NCBI RefSeq assembly: GCF_902498195.1 | Contig: NZ_CABVIY010000001.1 | Coordinates: 124,001-188,000 of the forward strand | Origin: Pseudomonas fluorescens | GTDB taxonomy: Bacteria > Pseudomonadota > Gammaproteobacteria > Pseudomonadales > Pseudomonadaceae | Direction: 5' to 3' | Length of the DNA: 64,000 nucleotides | Shown here: positions 17,938 to 26,871 of the stretch, piece by piece | Layout: each line of letters starts with the position of its first letter | Numbering within the stretch: the first letter of the stretch is position 1 | Made by a program: the position numbers and the translations under genes | The notes under the pieces: generated by a model | Seen by the model: the letters and a program-made list of their open reading frames with translations, nothing else | Databases searched by the model: none | Told to the model about the DNA's origin: nothing

Positions 17938-19182
17938 TCAGCCCAGACCACTGAACTCCACCACCGGCATCGTGCGCTTCATCAGCACCTTGCCGCCGCG
18001 AACCGAATACAGCGGCAACCCCTGGCTGCGGATCACCTCGTAGTCGCTCTCGGCCGACAGGATCAGCAGGTTCGCCGGCCGCCCCGGCGCCAGGCCGTAG
18101 CGATCACCCAGGGCCAGGGCCTTGGCGCTGTTGTCGGTGACCAGGTCCAGCGCGCTTTGCAGGTTGCGGTAACCGAGCATGTGGCAAATGTGCAGGCCCG
18201 CTTCGAGCACCCGCAGAATGTTGCCATTGCCCAGCGGATACCACGGGTCGACGATCGAATCCTGGCCGAAACACACATTCATGCCGGCTTCCAGCAGCTC
18301 GTTGACCCGGGTCACGCCGCGACGTTTCGGAAAGTTGTCGAAACGCCCTTGCAGGTGAATGCTTTCGGTGGGGCAGGAGACAAAACTGATGCCTGAATGC
18401 CCGAGCAGGCGAAACAGTTTGGCGCAGTAGGCGTTGTCATAGGAGCCCATGGCCGTGGTGTGGCTGGCGGTGACCCGCGAACCCATGTCGCGGCTGCGGG
18501 CCTCTTCGGCCAGCACTTCGAGAAAACGTGAATGCGGATCGTCGGTCTCGTCGCAATGCACATCCACCAGGCACCCGGTGCGCTCGGCCAGGTCCATCAG
18601 GAACTTCACCGAACTGACGCCCTGGTCGCGGGTGTACTCGAAGTGCGGGATGCCGCCGACCACATCGGCGCCCATGTGGATCGCTTCTTCCATCAAGTCC
18701 CGGCCATTGCGGTACGACTCGATGCCTTCCTGGGGGAAGGCGACGATTTGCATGTCGACCAGGTGTCGGCTTTCCTCGCGGATTTCCAGCATCGCCTTGA
18801 GGGCGGTCAGTTGCGGATCGGTGACGTCGACGTGGGTCCGCACGTGCTGGATGCCGTGGGCGGCGAGGCTCTGCAGGGTTTTGCGGGTGCGGGTCTTGGT
18901 GTCTTCAAGGGTAATGGTCGCCTTGCGTTCGCCCCAGCATTCGATGCCTTCGAACAGCGTGCCGCTCATGTTCCAGCGCGGCTCGCCGGCGGTCAGCGTC
19001 GCGTCGAGGTGGATGTGCGGCTCGACAAAGGGCGGCACCACCAGGTTGCCGCCGGCGTCCAGATCCTCCGGTCCCAGGGTCGGGGCCTCGGTCTGCCGGG
19101 CGATGTTGCGGATCAGGCCGTCTTCCAGGTGCAACTCATGCAGGCCTTCCTGGTTGCGCAGCCGGGCGTTGATGATGTGCAT
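17938..19182 (-). CDS. codA: cytosine deaminase
   Basis: A 414-residue amidohydrolase that deaminates cytosine to uracil. Metal-binding elements are present: HIHLD near residue 56, HCDETDD near 208 (His plus catalytic Glu) and GQDSIVDPWYPLG near 305 (metal Asp). E. coli CodA has GHDDVFDPW there, so the Asp next to the metal Asp (D314) is Ser here. The start MHIINARLRNQEG at 19180-19182 matches the family N-terminus and has AAGGA upstream; an upstream ATG would add only six residues. No codB permease is adjacent. Confidence 0.9.
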   Translation of the reverse strand: MHIINARLRNQEGLHELHLEDGLIRNIARQTEAPTLGPEDLDAGGNLVVPPFVEPHIHLDATLTAGEPRWNMSGTLFEGIECWGERKATITLEDTKTRTRKTLQSLAAHGIQHVRTHVDVTDPQLTALKAMLEIREESRHLVDMQIVAFPQEGIESYRNGRDLMEEAIHMGADVVGGIPHFEYTRDQGVSSVKFLMDLAERTGCLVDVHCDETDDPHSRFLEVLAEEARSRDMGSRVTASHTTAMGSYDNAYCAKLFRLLGHSGISFVSCPTESIHLQGRFDNFPKRRGVTRVNELLEAGMNVCFGQDSIVDPWYPLGNGNILRVLEAGLHICHMLGYRNLQSALDLVTDNSAKALALGDRYGLAPGRPANLLILSAESDYEVIRSQGLPLYSVRGGKVLMKRTMPVVEFSGLG

Positions 19183-19266
19183 CGGGAGGGTCCTTATCAA
19201 AATGTGTAGGCGATACCTCTACGTTAGCTTGGCAGCGGCAATTACCGCCAGTGGCACCGTTCAATT

Positions 19267-19355
19267 GTAGGAGTGAGCCTGCTCGCGATAGCGGTGGGTC
19301 AGTCAACGACATTATCGGATGTGACGCCGCCATCGCGAGCAGGCTCACTCCTACA
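19267..19355. repeat. REP pair, class B
   Basis: Inverted TGTAGGAGTGAGCCTGCTCG copies lie between the alpha/beta hydrolase and codA, which are both on the minus strand. Confidence 0.87.
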
Positions 19356-19369
19356 GGGAATGGGGTTTG

Positions 19370-20200
19370 TCAGGGGGATGCTGGTAGGGGCAAAAATCGC
19401 AGCAGCGCGGCGACGATGGCTTCAGGGGCATCCTCCTGCACCAGATGGCCGGCATTGGGAATGGCGTGAAATTGCGCGCCGGGAATCATGGCCTGCAAGG
19501 CACGCCCGCGCTCGATGGGGATCCACTGATCGTCCTCGCCCCAGAGAATCTGTACCGGGCAGCGGATGCTCGGGTACAGCGCCTCAACCTCGCGGGTGTA
19601 GCGCTCGTCCATCTGCGCGATCTGCCGGTAGAACGCCGCTTGCCCCGGATCGCCCAGCCACGGTTGCACGTAGGGGGCGAGTTCGTCATCGGGGATATCG
19701 CGCTTGATCGCTGCGCGTATATAAGCGGGCACAATCGCCCGCTGGATGTAGTCGGGCAGCCCGCTGAACGCGGCTTCGTGCTGGCGCACATGCTGCACGA
19801 ACGGCGAGCCCCAGGGCGACAGCGCCACCGGGTCGATCAGCGTCAGGCTGCGGTAGTCCTGGCCATTGAGCAGGTGGGTGCGCAGAACCGTCGCGCCGCC
19901 AAAATCGTGGGCCACCACGTCCGGGCAATCGAGCCCCCAATGTTCCAGCAGTTGCGCCAACAGCAGGTTCTGCACCCCGAGCGAGACATCGCCGTCGACC
20001 TTCTCCGATTGCCCATAGCCCAGCAGATCGAAGTAATGCACCCGGTGCGTGGTGATGAAGTGCGGAGCGATCCGGTGCCAGACACAGGAAGAGAAAGGCG
20101 TGCCATGCACGAACACCAGTGGCGGGCCGTCGCCCCGTACGGCGTAGCGAACCGAGTGTCCGTTGAAGCGATAGGTCTGAGCCAGCGGCCAGTCAGTCAT
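19370..20200 (-). CDS. alpha/beta hydrolase with Asp nucleophile (dehalogenase/epoxide-hydrolase-like)
   Basis: A 276-residue alpha/beta-hydrolase fold protein, cytoplasmic, without signal peptide. The oxyanion segment is VFVHGTPFSSCVW (about 29-41). The nucleophile elbow reads VVAHDFGGATV (about 95-105), with Asp where lipases have Ser. The acid lies in GEDDQWIP and the His in NAGHLVQEDAPE. An Asp nucleophile is the hallmark of haloalkane and fluoroacetate dehalogenases and epoxide hydrolases. The substrate is unknown and context does not help. Confidence 0.8.
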   Translation of the reverse strand: MTDWPLAQTYRFNGHSVRYAVRGDGPPLVFVHGTPFSSCVWHRIAPHFITTHRVHYFDLLGYGQSEKVDGDVSLGVQNLLLAQLLEHWGLDCPDVVAHDFGGATVLRTHLLNGQDYRSLTLIDPVALSPWGSPFVQHVRQHEAAFSGLPDYIQRAIVPAYIRAAIKRDIPDDELAPYVQPWLGDPGQAAFYRQIAQMDERYTREVEALYPSIRCPVQILWGEDDQWIPIERGRALQAMIPGAQFHAIPNAGHLVQEDAPEAIVAALLRFLPLPASP

Positions 20201-20242
20201 GGACGCGTCCTCTTGGCGGGGGGAAAGGCAAAAAGCATAGGC

Positions 20243-20271
20243 ATAAAAAAACGGCCGTTGAAGGCCGTTTA
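20243..20271 (-). terminator. Rho-independent terminator after queD
   Basis: Read on the minus strand, the stem AACGGCC...GGCCGTT is followed by a run of seven T. It lies downstream of queD, beyond a REP pair, and before the alpha/beta hydrolase start. Confidence 0.75.
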
Positions 20272-20300
20272 TTTAATCAACTGACGAAGCGCAGTTCCCC

Positions 20301-20390
20301 TGTGGGAGCGGGCTTGCTCGCGAAGGCATCGTGTCAGCCAGCATTAATATTGAATGTCGAACCGCATTCGCGAGCAAGCCCGCTCCCACA
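20301..20390. repeat. REP pair, class A
   Basis: Inverted class A copies lie immediately downstream of queD, ahead of its terminator. Confidence 0.9.
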
Positions 20391-20412
20391 AGGGATTTTG
20401 CAGGTCTGGAGA

Positions 20413-20769
20413 TTACTCGCCGCGATAGATGCAGCCGCTGGTGCAGGTCTCGTGGATGCGGATAGCGCTGAGTTCGGGCAGCAGGGGCTTGAGCTCAACC
20501 CAGATCCACTTGGCCAGCACTTCACTGGTCGGGTTTTCCAGGCCGGGAATGTCGTTCAGGTAGTTGTGGTCCAGGCGCTCATACAGCGGCTTGAAGATCG
20601 CCTTGATCTCCGAGAAGTCGCGGATCCAGCCGGTATGCGGATCGAGATCGCCGCTCAGGTGGATCGCCACCTTGAACGAATGGCCGTGCAGGCGCCCGCA
20701 CTTGTGGCCGTCCGGGACGTGGGGCAGGCGGTGGGCGGATTCGAAGGTGAACTCTTTGAAAATTTCCAC
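20413..20769 (-). CDS. queD: 6-carboxytetrahydropterin synthase
   Basis: A 118-residue enzyme of the PTPS/QueD family (usual length about 118-121). The zinc ligands are His13 (SAHRL), His28 and His30 (LHGH), and the catalytic Cys24 lies in HKCGRLHGH. It converts 7,8-dihydroneopterin triphosphate to 6-carboxytetrahydropterin, an early step to preQ0 and queuosine in tRNA. The first residues [15 protein letters not shown] are the standard N-terminus. No other que gene lies nearby, so it stands alone. Confidence 0.96.
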   Translation of the reverse strand: MEIFKEFTFESAHRLPHVPDGHKCGRLHGHSFKVAIHLSGDLDPHTGWIRDFSEIKAIFKPLYERLDHNYLNDIPGLENPTSEVLAKWIWVELKPLLPELSAIRIHETCTSGCIYRGE

Positions 20770-20844
20770 AGTGGTTTCAGCTCTGTTCAGGTGGCGATCG
20801 CCGCGGCGATGTGGGCAGGCGGCGAGTTTACCAGTTTGTCCTGA

Positions 20845-21924
20845 CTAAAGGGTCAGCAAGCGCTCGCCAAGGCGACCGTTGGCGACCAGTTCGAGAAATT
20901 CGTCGCCCAGCCGGCGGCTTTCATCCATCGCCGCGCGCCAGTATTTCTGCCGGCTCGGGGCGTCGCCCATGAAGCGCTTGAAGTCATTGCGGTCCGGCAG
21001 CTTGCCGTAGGGCAGGCGCGACAGATATTCCTTCGAGGGTGCCAGCAGCAACACGTTTTGCAGGCGTGCCGGGCAGGCGCGGCGCCAGGGCAGGGTTTTG
21101 TCGAACCAGCCGGGAATCACCCGGTCGGTGAAGTGCGGGTACAGCACGATGTCGTCGCCGCTGTAGGGCAGGTCGAGGTGATAGTCCAGCAGGCCGCCGT
21201 CGCGGAAGGTGCCGGCGCCGGCCCCCGGCAGGTCGCGCACGCCTTCCATCACCATCGGGATGGAGCCCGAGGCAAGCAAGGCCTGGCGCAGGTTGCCGGC
21301 GTCCAGGGCGACAAAACGCGACGGGAAGTCGTTCAGCGTATCGACCGGCGGCGCCAGGCGCGGGTCGTGGATGATCAGCCGCTCGAAGTGCCGCGACAGC
21401 CGGGCGCGACCGCGCAGGTTGTCGGCGATTACCGACGACAGGCCCAGGCCCAGGCGGCCGCGATGATCGTCCGCGAGCAGGCCGTGGCTTTTGACCACCA
21501 TGATATTCAGGCGGTAATGGGCATTGGCGAGCAGGGCGGCATCGCGGCCGTCGAGCAGGTCATCGAGCATGCGCCGCGAACTCTGGCTGATCTGCGCCAT
21601 GGTCACGCCCTTGGCGAAGTTCTGCTCGGTGTAGAGCTGGCCGAGACGGCGAATGCCTTCGGCGGCGTCGGGCAGGCAGGCACTGGCGAAGCGCCAGGAG
21701 CCGACCGAGGCACCGATCAGCGAGCGCTCCCGTGGCGCCGAGGGCAGAAATTCGCCGAACAAGGCCAGGTCCAGCCCCTGGATCCCCAGCGCCTTCGGGC
21801 CGCCCGCGGCCCCCGGCAGTGTGCCCACGTCGGCGGCGTCGAGGCCGTTGTCCCGAATGCGCGCAAAGGCACGCGGGCCGGCCTTGATCGTCAGGGAGGG
21901 GAACTTGATGTGGATGGCGGTCAT
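20845..21924 (-). CDS. patatin-like phospholipase
   Basis: A 359-residue protein with a patatin Ser-Asp dyad: GASVGSW at 71-77 (nucleophile Ser73) and RDGGLLD at 241-247 (Asp242). A glycine-rich loop GAAGGPKALG near residue 38 fits the oxyanion hole. It would hydrolyse acyl esters of lipids. No signal peptide or membrane segment is visible, so it appears cytosolic or membrane-peripheral. The start MTAIHIKFPSL at 21922-21924 excludes an upstream stretch that is translated REP sequence. Physiological substrate unknown. Confidence 0.85.
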   Translation of the reverse strand: MTAIHIKFPSLTIKAGPRAFARIRDNGLDAADVGTLPGAAGGPKALGIQGLDLALFGEFLPSAPRERSLIGASVGSWRFASACLPDAAEGIRRLGQLYTEQNFAKGVTMAQISQSSRRMLDDLLDGRDAALLANAHYRLNIMVVKSHGLLADDHRGRLGLGLSSVIADNLRGRARLSRHFERLIIHDPRLAPPVDTLNDFPSRFVALDAGNLRQALLASGSIPMVMEGVRDLPGAGAGTFRDGGLLDYHLDLPYSGDDIVLYPHFTDRVIPGWFDKTLPWRRACPARLQNVLLLAPSKEYLSRLPYGKLPDRNDFKRFMGDAPSRQKYWRAAMDESRRLGDEFLELVANGRLGERLLTL

Positions 21925-21956
21925 ACCGGTCTCGAATGTTGGCACGCGGCGCATTA

Positions 21957-22046
21957 TGTGGGAGCGGGCTTGCTCGCGAAAGCGGTGTGCCATTCAACAC
22001 GGATGCTGACGGACACCGCCACTTCGCGAGCAAGCCCGCTCCCACA
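21957..22046. repeat. REP pair, class A
   Basis: Inverted class A copies lie between the divergent patatin-like and PepSY genes. This is upstream of both, so it cannot act as a simple terminator. Confidence 0.9.
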
Positions 22047-22144
22047 GGGATTGTGGTGTGACCAATGATGGCCATTCAGTTTCAATTAAGTTGAAATGGC
22101 TAAGGTGCTCTCCACGAAGAAACACAAGAAATTCGGAGACGCCC

Positions 22145-22456
22145 ATGAAAATACTGGCTGCGCTGTTCATCGCGCTCGTCCTCTTCGGCCTGAACGCCAA
22201 CCTTGCCCACACCCGGGACCTGCGTTCCGACGAAGTCCGCAAACTGGTCGACGCTGGTACCATTGTGCCAGTCGAGCAGGTCGAGGCCGTGGCCCTGGCC
22301 CGGCATCCGGGTTCGACCATCATCGAGATCGAGTTGAAAAAAAGGTACGGCATCTACCTCTACCGGGTTGAACTGACTGACACGCAAGGCGTGGAATGGG
22401 AGCTGGAACTGGACGCGGCCGACGGGCTGTTGCGCAAGGATCATCAGGATACGTAA
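22145..22456 (+). CDS. exported PepSY-domain protein 1
   Basis: A 103-residue secreted protein with a signal peptide (about 1-21, MKILAALFIALVLFGL) and one PepSY domain (about 36-98, with VEAVALARHPGSTIIEIEL). PepSY domains are thought to modulate peptidases or signalling in the periplasm. GGAGAC upstream supports this start. Its stop overlaps the start of a second PepSY gene (TAATG), followed by a two-component pair. The operon suggests that the PepSY proteins are outputs or co-sensors of that system (inference). Confidence 0.85.
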   Translation: MKILAALFIALVLFGLNANLAHTRDLRSDEVRKLVDAGTIVPVEQVEAVALARHPGSTIIEIELKKRYGIYLYRVELTDTQGVEWELELDAADGLLRKDHQDT

Positions 22457-22782
22457 TGAAATCGTTTTGGCCTGCTTCACCCACGCGCGCCGTGTGCTGC
22501 CTGGCACTGGCGCTTGTTGCTTTCTGCTCGCTCGCCCTGGCCCGTGACCTCGATCAGGACGAAGCCCTGCGCCTGCGCCAGCAAGGCGTTATCCTGCCGC
22601 TGGAGCAAGTGCTGCATAACGCCCTGGATCGTTATCCCGGCGCCAAGCTGCTGGAGGCCGAGCTGGAAGAGAAGCACGGGCTCTACATGTATGAAGTCGA
22701 GTTGCTGACCGCTGAAGGCGTGGTGCGCGAACTCGACCTCGATGCCGCCACCGGCCGTTTACTCAAAGACAAGGAAGATTGA
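22456..22782 (+). CDS. exported PepSY-domain protein 2
   Basis: A 108-residue protein with a signal peptide (about 1-29, ending ALA-RDLD) and a single PepSY domain containing VLHNALDRYPGAKLLEAEL. It is clearly paralogous to the preceding gene: both mature proteins start RDL and keep the spacing VEQV/LEQV...YPGAK/HPGST...ELDLDAATG/ELELDAADG. The start codon overlaps the previous stop by one base, so translation is coupled. The next gene starts 3 bases after its stop. Confidence 0.85.
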   Translation: MKSFWPASPTRAVCCLALALVAFCSLALARDLDQDEALRLRQQGVILPLEQVLHNALDRYPGAKLLEAELEEKHGLYMYEVELLTAEGVVRELDLDAATGRLLKDKED

Positions 22783-22785
22783 CCG

Positions 22786-23454
22786 ATGCGTTTGCTCCTG
22801 GTGGAAGACCATGTGCCCCTGGCCGACGAACTGATGGCCGGCCTCAATCGCCAGGGCTATGCCGTGGACTGGCTGGCCGACGGGCGTGACGCGGTGTACC
22901 AGGGCAGCAGCGAGCCCTATGACCTGATCATCCTCGACCTCGGCCTGCCGGGGTTGCCGGGGCTTGACGTGCTGGCGCAATGGCGCGCGGGCGGGCTGGC
23001 CACGCCGGTGCTGATCCTCACCGCCCGCGGGTCTTGGGCCGAGCGCATCGAAGGGCTCAAGGCTGGCGCCGACGATTACCTGACCAAGCCTTTTCATCCC
23101 GAAGAGCTGCACTTGCGGGTGCAGGCCCTGCTGCGCCGCTCCCACGGCCAGGTCAATCAACCGACCCTCAAGGCCGCCGGGCTGCAACTGGATGAGGGGC
23201 GCCAATGCGCGATTCGCGAGGGCACCGAGATTCAGCTGACCGCCGCCGAATTCCGCCTGCTGCGCTACTTCATGCTGCACCCGGAGCAGATCCTTTCCAA
23301 AAGCCACCTCGCCGAACATCTCTACGACGGTGAAACCGAGCGCGACTCCAACGTGCTGGAAGTCCACGTCAATCATCTGCGCCGCAAGCTGGGGCGCAGC
23401 GTGATCGAAACCCGTCGCGGCCAGGGTTACCTGTTGGGCGGGCAAACGCGTTGA
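22786..23454 (+). CDS. OmpR/PhoP-family response regulator
   Basis: A 222-residue regulator. The receiver domain (1-115) has acidic pocket E7-D8, phospho-acceptor Asp51 in IILDLGLPG and Lys in LTKPF. The winged-helix DNA-binding domain (about 125-220) contains [14 protein letters not shown] and the wing [12 protein letters not shown]. It most resembles the PhoP/QseB branch. It forms one operon with two upstream PepSY genes and a downstream histidine kinase, which overlaps it by four bases (TTGA). Confidence 0.93.
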   Translation: MRLLLVEDHVPLADELMAGLNRQGYAVDWLADGRDAVYQGSSEPYDLIILDLGLPGLPGLDVLAQWRAGGLATPVLILTARGSWAERIEGLKAGADDYLTKPFHPEELHLRVQALLRRSHGQVNQPTLKAAGLQLDEGRQCAIREGTEIQLTAAEFRLLRYFMLHPEQILSKSHLAEHLYDGETERDSNVLEVHVNHLRRKLGRSVIETRRGQGYLLGGQTR

Positions 23455-24767
23455 GATCGATCCAGCGCCGCCTGAGCCTGGGCCTGATCAGCGTGATGGT
23501 GGTCGTCGGCCTGGTGCTGGCGCAAACCAGCCTGTGGCTGTTCGAAATGGGCTTGCAGCGCTACCTCGAAGCCGGGCTGCGCAACGACAGCGAGAACCTG
23601 CTGGTGGCGCTGGTGCGCGGCCCGCAGGGCTTGCAACTGGATGAGCGGCATCTGTCGCCGGCCTATCAACGACCGTTTTCCGGTCATTACTTCCGTATCG
23701 ACTTTGCCGACAACCATTGGCGTTCCCGTTCGTTGTGGGACCAGGAACTGCCACGGATGGAGCAACCCGGGCTGCACAGCAACCTGCAATTGGGGCCGGA
23801 AGGGCAGCAGTTGCTGGTGTTGCGCTCGGACTATCGGCGTCTCGGCCAGTCGATTTCCATCAGCGTGGCGCAGGATTACACCCCGGTGCGCGAGAGCTTC
23901 CAGCGCATGCGGCAGATCGGTCTCGGGCTGGGGCTGGCGGGGTTGCTGCTGATTCTGCTGTTGCAACGGATCACGGTGCGTCGCGCCTTGCGGCCGCTGG
24001 AAAAGGCCCGGGAACAGATCGCGCAATTGCAACAGGGCCAGCGTTCGCAACTCGATGACCAGGTGCCGGTAGAGCTGGAACCGCTGGTGGCGCAGATCAA
24101 CCATTTGCTGGCTCACACCGAAGACAGCCTCAAGCGTTCGCGCAATGCCCTGGGCAATCTCGGCCACGCCTTGAAAACCCCGTTGGCGGTGCTGCTGAGC
24201 CTGGCCTCCAGCGAGCAGCTGGACGCGCATCCGCAACTGCGCAAGGTCCTCAAGGCGCAACTGGAACAGGTCCAGCAACGGCTGAATCGCGAACTCAACC
24301 GCGCCCGGTTGTCCGGCGACGCACTGCCCGGCGCCTTGTTCGATTGCACTGCCGAACTGCCTGGGTTGCTGGCCACGTTGAACATGATCCACGGCGAACA
24401 CCTTGCGTTGAGCTACCAGGCCCCGGCCGGCCTGCAACTGCCGTGGGATCGCGAAGACGTGCTGGAATTGCTCGGCAACCTGCTCGACAACGCCTGCAAA
24501 TGGGCGGACGCGGAGGTTCGCCTGAGTGTGAGCGAAACCGCGCAAGGGTTTGAGTTGAGCGTCGAGGACGATGGGCCGGGCATTCCCGAAGATCGCCGCG
24601 ACCAGGTGTTCAGCCGTGGCACTCGGCTGGATGAACAGACCGACGGGCATGGCCTGGGCCTTGGCATCGTGCGGGACATCGTCGACACCTGGGGCGGGGT
24701 GTTGCGGTTGCAGGAGAGCGGGTGGGGCGGGTTGAAGGTACAGATTGAGTTGCCCAAACGCATTTGA
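23451..24767 (+). CDS. PhoQ-like sensor histidine kinase
   Basis: A 438-residue inner-membrane kinase with TM1 at about 10-31, a periplasmic sensor of about 120 residues and TM2 at about 156-171. A HAMP-like linker follows, then a phospho-acceptor box [10 protein letters not shown] with His239 and an ATPase domain with [10 protein letters not shown] (N box), DDGPGIP (G1) and GHGLGLGIV (G2). The His box and domain order match the PhoQ group. Translation starts at a TTG overlapping the regulator stop. The signal is unknown; the co-encoded PepSY proteins are candidates for feedback. Confidence 0.92.
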   Translation: MRSIQRRLSLGLISVMVVVGLVLAQTSLWLFEMGLQRYLEAGLRNDSENLLVALVRGPQGLQLDERHLSPAYQRPFSGHYFRIDFADNHWRSRSLWDQELPRMEQPGLHSNLQLGPEGQQLLVLRSDYRRLGQSISISVAQDYTPVRESFQRMRQIGLGLGLAGLLLILLLQRITVRRALRPLEKAREQIAQLQQGQRSQLDDQVPVELEPLVAQINHLLAHTEDSLKRSRNALGNLGHALKTPLAVLLSLASSEQLDAHPQLRKVLKAQLEQVQQRLNRELNRARLSGDALPGALFDCTAELPGLLATLNMIHGEHLALSYQAPAGLQLPWDREDVLELLGNLLDNACKWADAEVRLSVSETAQGFELSVEDDGPGIPEDRRDQVFSRGTRLDEQTDGHGLGLGIVRDIVDTWGGVLRLQESGWGGLKVQIELPKRI

Positions 24768-24784
24768 AGACACACCGCAAACCC

Positions 24785-24873
24785 TGTAGGAGCGAGCCTG
24801 CTCGCGATAGCGGTTTGTCAGTCACCTTGATAGTGAATGTGCCGCCGCCATCGCGAGCAGGCTCGCTCCTACA
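24785..24873. repeat. REP pair, class B
   Basis: Inverted TGTAGGAGCGAGCCTGCTCG copies lie between the convergent kinase and MFS genes. Confidence 0.9.
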
Positions 24874-24893
24874 GTGGATAGTAAGTGTCTGCC

Positions 24894-26570
24894 TCAGGTG
24901 TGATGAATCTCCCGATCTTTGGTTTCCGGCATGAAGAAAATCCCCAGCACCGCCGTCATCACCGCGATGACGATCGGGTACCACAGCCCGTAGTAGATAT
25001 CCCCCGTGGCCGCCACCATGGCGAACGCCACGGTCGGCAGGAAGCCGCCGAACCAGCCGTTGCCGATGTGGTAGGGCAGTGACATCGAGGTGTAGCGGAT
25101 GCGCGCCGGGAACAGTTCCACCAGCCAGGCGGCGATCGGGCCGTAGACCATGGTCACGTAGATCACCAGGATCGTCAGCAACAGCAGCACCATCGGGTAG
25201 TTGGTCTTGGCCGGGTCGGCCTTCTCGGGGTAGCCGGCTTCTTTCAGGCCGGTGGCGAGGGTGGCGGTGAACGCGTCGTTGCGGGTCTTGAAGTCGGCGG
25301 CCGGCATGCCGGTGCCTTCGAAGCTTTCCACAACTTTATCGCCGATGCGCACCTGGGCCACGGTGCCCGGTTCGGCCTTCACGTTCTCATAGGGGATGGC
25401 CCGCTTGGCCAGGATGGTCTTGGCCAGGTCGCAGGAACTGGTGAATTTGGCCTTGCCCACCGGGTCGAACTGGAAGGAGCACTGCTCGGGATCGGCGATC
25501 ACCTTGACCGGGTTCTTCTCCTGGGCGATGAACACGTCGGGGTTACCGTACTGGGTCAGCGCGTGGAAGATCGGGAAGTAGGTCAACGCCGCCAGAATAC
25601 AGCCGGCCATGATGATGCCCTTGCGGCCGATGCGGTCGGACAGGCTGCCGAAGATCACGAAAAACGGCGTGCCGATCAGCAACGAGCCGGCGATCAGCAG
25701 GTTGGCGGTCTGCGCGTCGATCTTCAGCGTCTGCAACAGGAAGAACAGTGCATAGAACTGCCCGGTGTACCAGACCACGGCCTGGCCGGCAGTGCCGCCG
25801 AGCAGGGCCATGATCACGATCTTCAGGTTATCCCAGCGGGCGAAGGATTCGGTCAGGGGTGCCTTGGACGCCTTGCCTTCGGCCTTCATCTTCATGAACA
25901 CCGGCGACTCGCTCAGTTGCAGGCGGATGTACACCGAGACCGCCAGCAGCAGGATCGACAGCAGGAACGGAATCCGCCAGCCCCAGGCTTCGAAGGCTTC
26001 ATTGCCCAGCGCGGTGCGGCAGGCGAGGATCACCAGCAGCGAAAGGAACAGGCCCAGGGTCGCGGTGGTTTGAATCCACGAAGTGAAGTAACCGCGCTTG
26101 CCTTTGGGCGCGTGTTCGGCCACGTAGGTCGCCGCACCGCCGTATTCGCCCCCCAGGGCCAGGCCTTGCAGCAGGCGCAGGGTGATCAGAATGATCGGTG
26201 CCGCCACGCCGATGGTCGCGTAGCCGGGCAGGAAGCCCACTATCGCCGTGGAGACCCCCATGATCACGATGGTGATGAGGAAGGTGTGTTTGCGCCCGAT
26301 CATGTCCCCCAGCCGACCAAACACAATCGCGCCGAAAGGCCGCACGGCAAAGCCGGCGGCGAACGCGAGCAGGGCGAAGATGAAGGAGGTGGTTTCGTTG
26401 ACGCCTGCAAAGAAGTGCTTGGCGATGATCGCGGCGAGGGAGCCGTACAGGTAGAAGTCATACCATTCGAACACAGTGCCCAGGGACGAGGCGAAAATGA
26501 CCTTGCGCTCCTCCTTGGTGACCCCGTGGTTGGGCACATTGCCCATGGTTGTGCCGTCGATTACCGCCAT
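24894..26570 (-). CDS. MHS-family (metabolite:H+ symporter) MFS transporter with large insertion
   Basis: A 558-residue transporter. MHS hallmarks are FEWYDFYLYGSLA (TM1), RPFGAIVFGRLGDMIGRKHTF (TM2-3 loop) and GGEYGGAATYVAEHAP. Typical members have about 430-450 residues. The extra length is a hydrophilic segment of about 120 residues in the second half (about 345-465), starting near ALTQYGNPDVFIAQEKNPV, with two cysteines in PEQCSFQF and TSSCDLAK. The helix pattern places it outside the membrane, where it could form a disulfide-bonded lid. GGAGA precedes the start. The substrate is not identifiable; organic acids are common in this family. Confidence 0.85.
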   Translation of the reverse strand: MAVIDGTTMGNVPNHGVTKEERKVIFASSLGTVFEWYDFYLYGSLAAIIAKHFFAGVNETTSFIFALLAFAAGFAVRPFGAIVFGRLGDMIGRKHTFLITIVIMGVSTAIVGFLPGYATIGVAAPIILITLRLLQGLALGGEYGGAATYVAEHAPKGKRGYFTSWIQTTATLGLFLSLLVILACRTALGNEAFEAWGWRIPFLLSILLLAVSVYIRLQLSESPVFMKMKAEGKASKAPLTESFARWDNLKIVIMALLGGTAGQAVVWYTGQFYALFFLLQTLKIDAQTANLLIAGSLLIGTPFFVIFGSLSDRIGRKGIIMAGCILAALTYFPIFHALTQYGNPDVFIAQEKNPVKVIADPEQCSFQFDPVGKAKFTSSCDLAKTILAKRAIPYENVKAEPGTVAQVRIGDKVVESFEGTGMPAADFKTRNDAFTATLATGLKEAGYPEKADPAKTNYPMVLLLLTILVIYVTMVYGPIAAWLVELFPARIRYTSMSLPYHIGNGWFGGFLPTVAFAMVAATGDIYYGLWYPIVIAVMTAVLGIFFMPETKDREIHHT

Positions 26571-26871
26571 GAGTTTTCTCCGTTGTTCTTGTTGTAGGCC
26601 GGAGTACCTTCAAGGTTGTCGCCGCACCCTGGCCCTGGGGCTGATGTCATCGAACACGAACTGACGGCCTCGCATCGCTGCAAGGTCTCTAGAAGCATAA
26701 TCGGCTTTGCTCAGATATCCACTCGCCATCACGGCGGACATAGAACCTGTAGGAGAACCTGTGGGAGCGGGCTTGCTCGCGAAGGCGGTGTGTCAGACAA
26801 CATCTTCATTGACTGACACACCGCCTTCGCGAGCAAGCCCGCTCCCACAGGGTTTGTGTGGAACAGGGGGG
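26571..26871. other. intergenic region between MFS and chemoreceptor genes
   Basis: About 300 bases. The half near the MFS gene (26571-26750) should hold its promoter. The half near the chemoreceptor 3' end is a class A REP pair. A stray copy of CTGTAGGAGAACCTG at about 26746-26760 abuts the REP pair. No coding frame is supported. Confidence 0.5.
26760..26849. repeat. REP pair, class A
   Basis: Inverted class A copies lie just downstream of the chemoreceptor gene. Confidence 0.9.
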
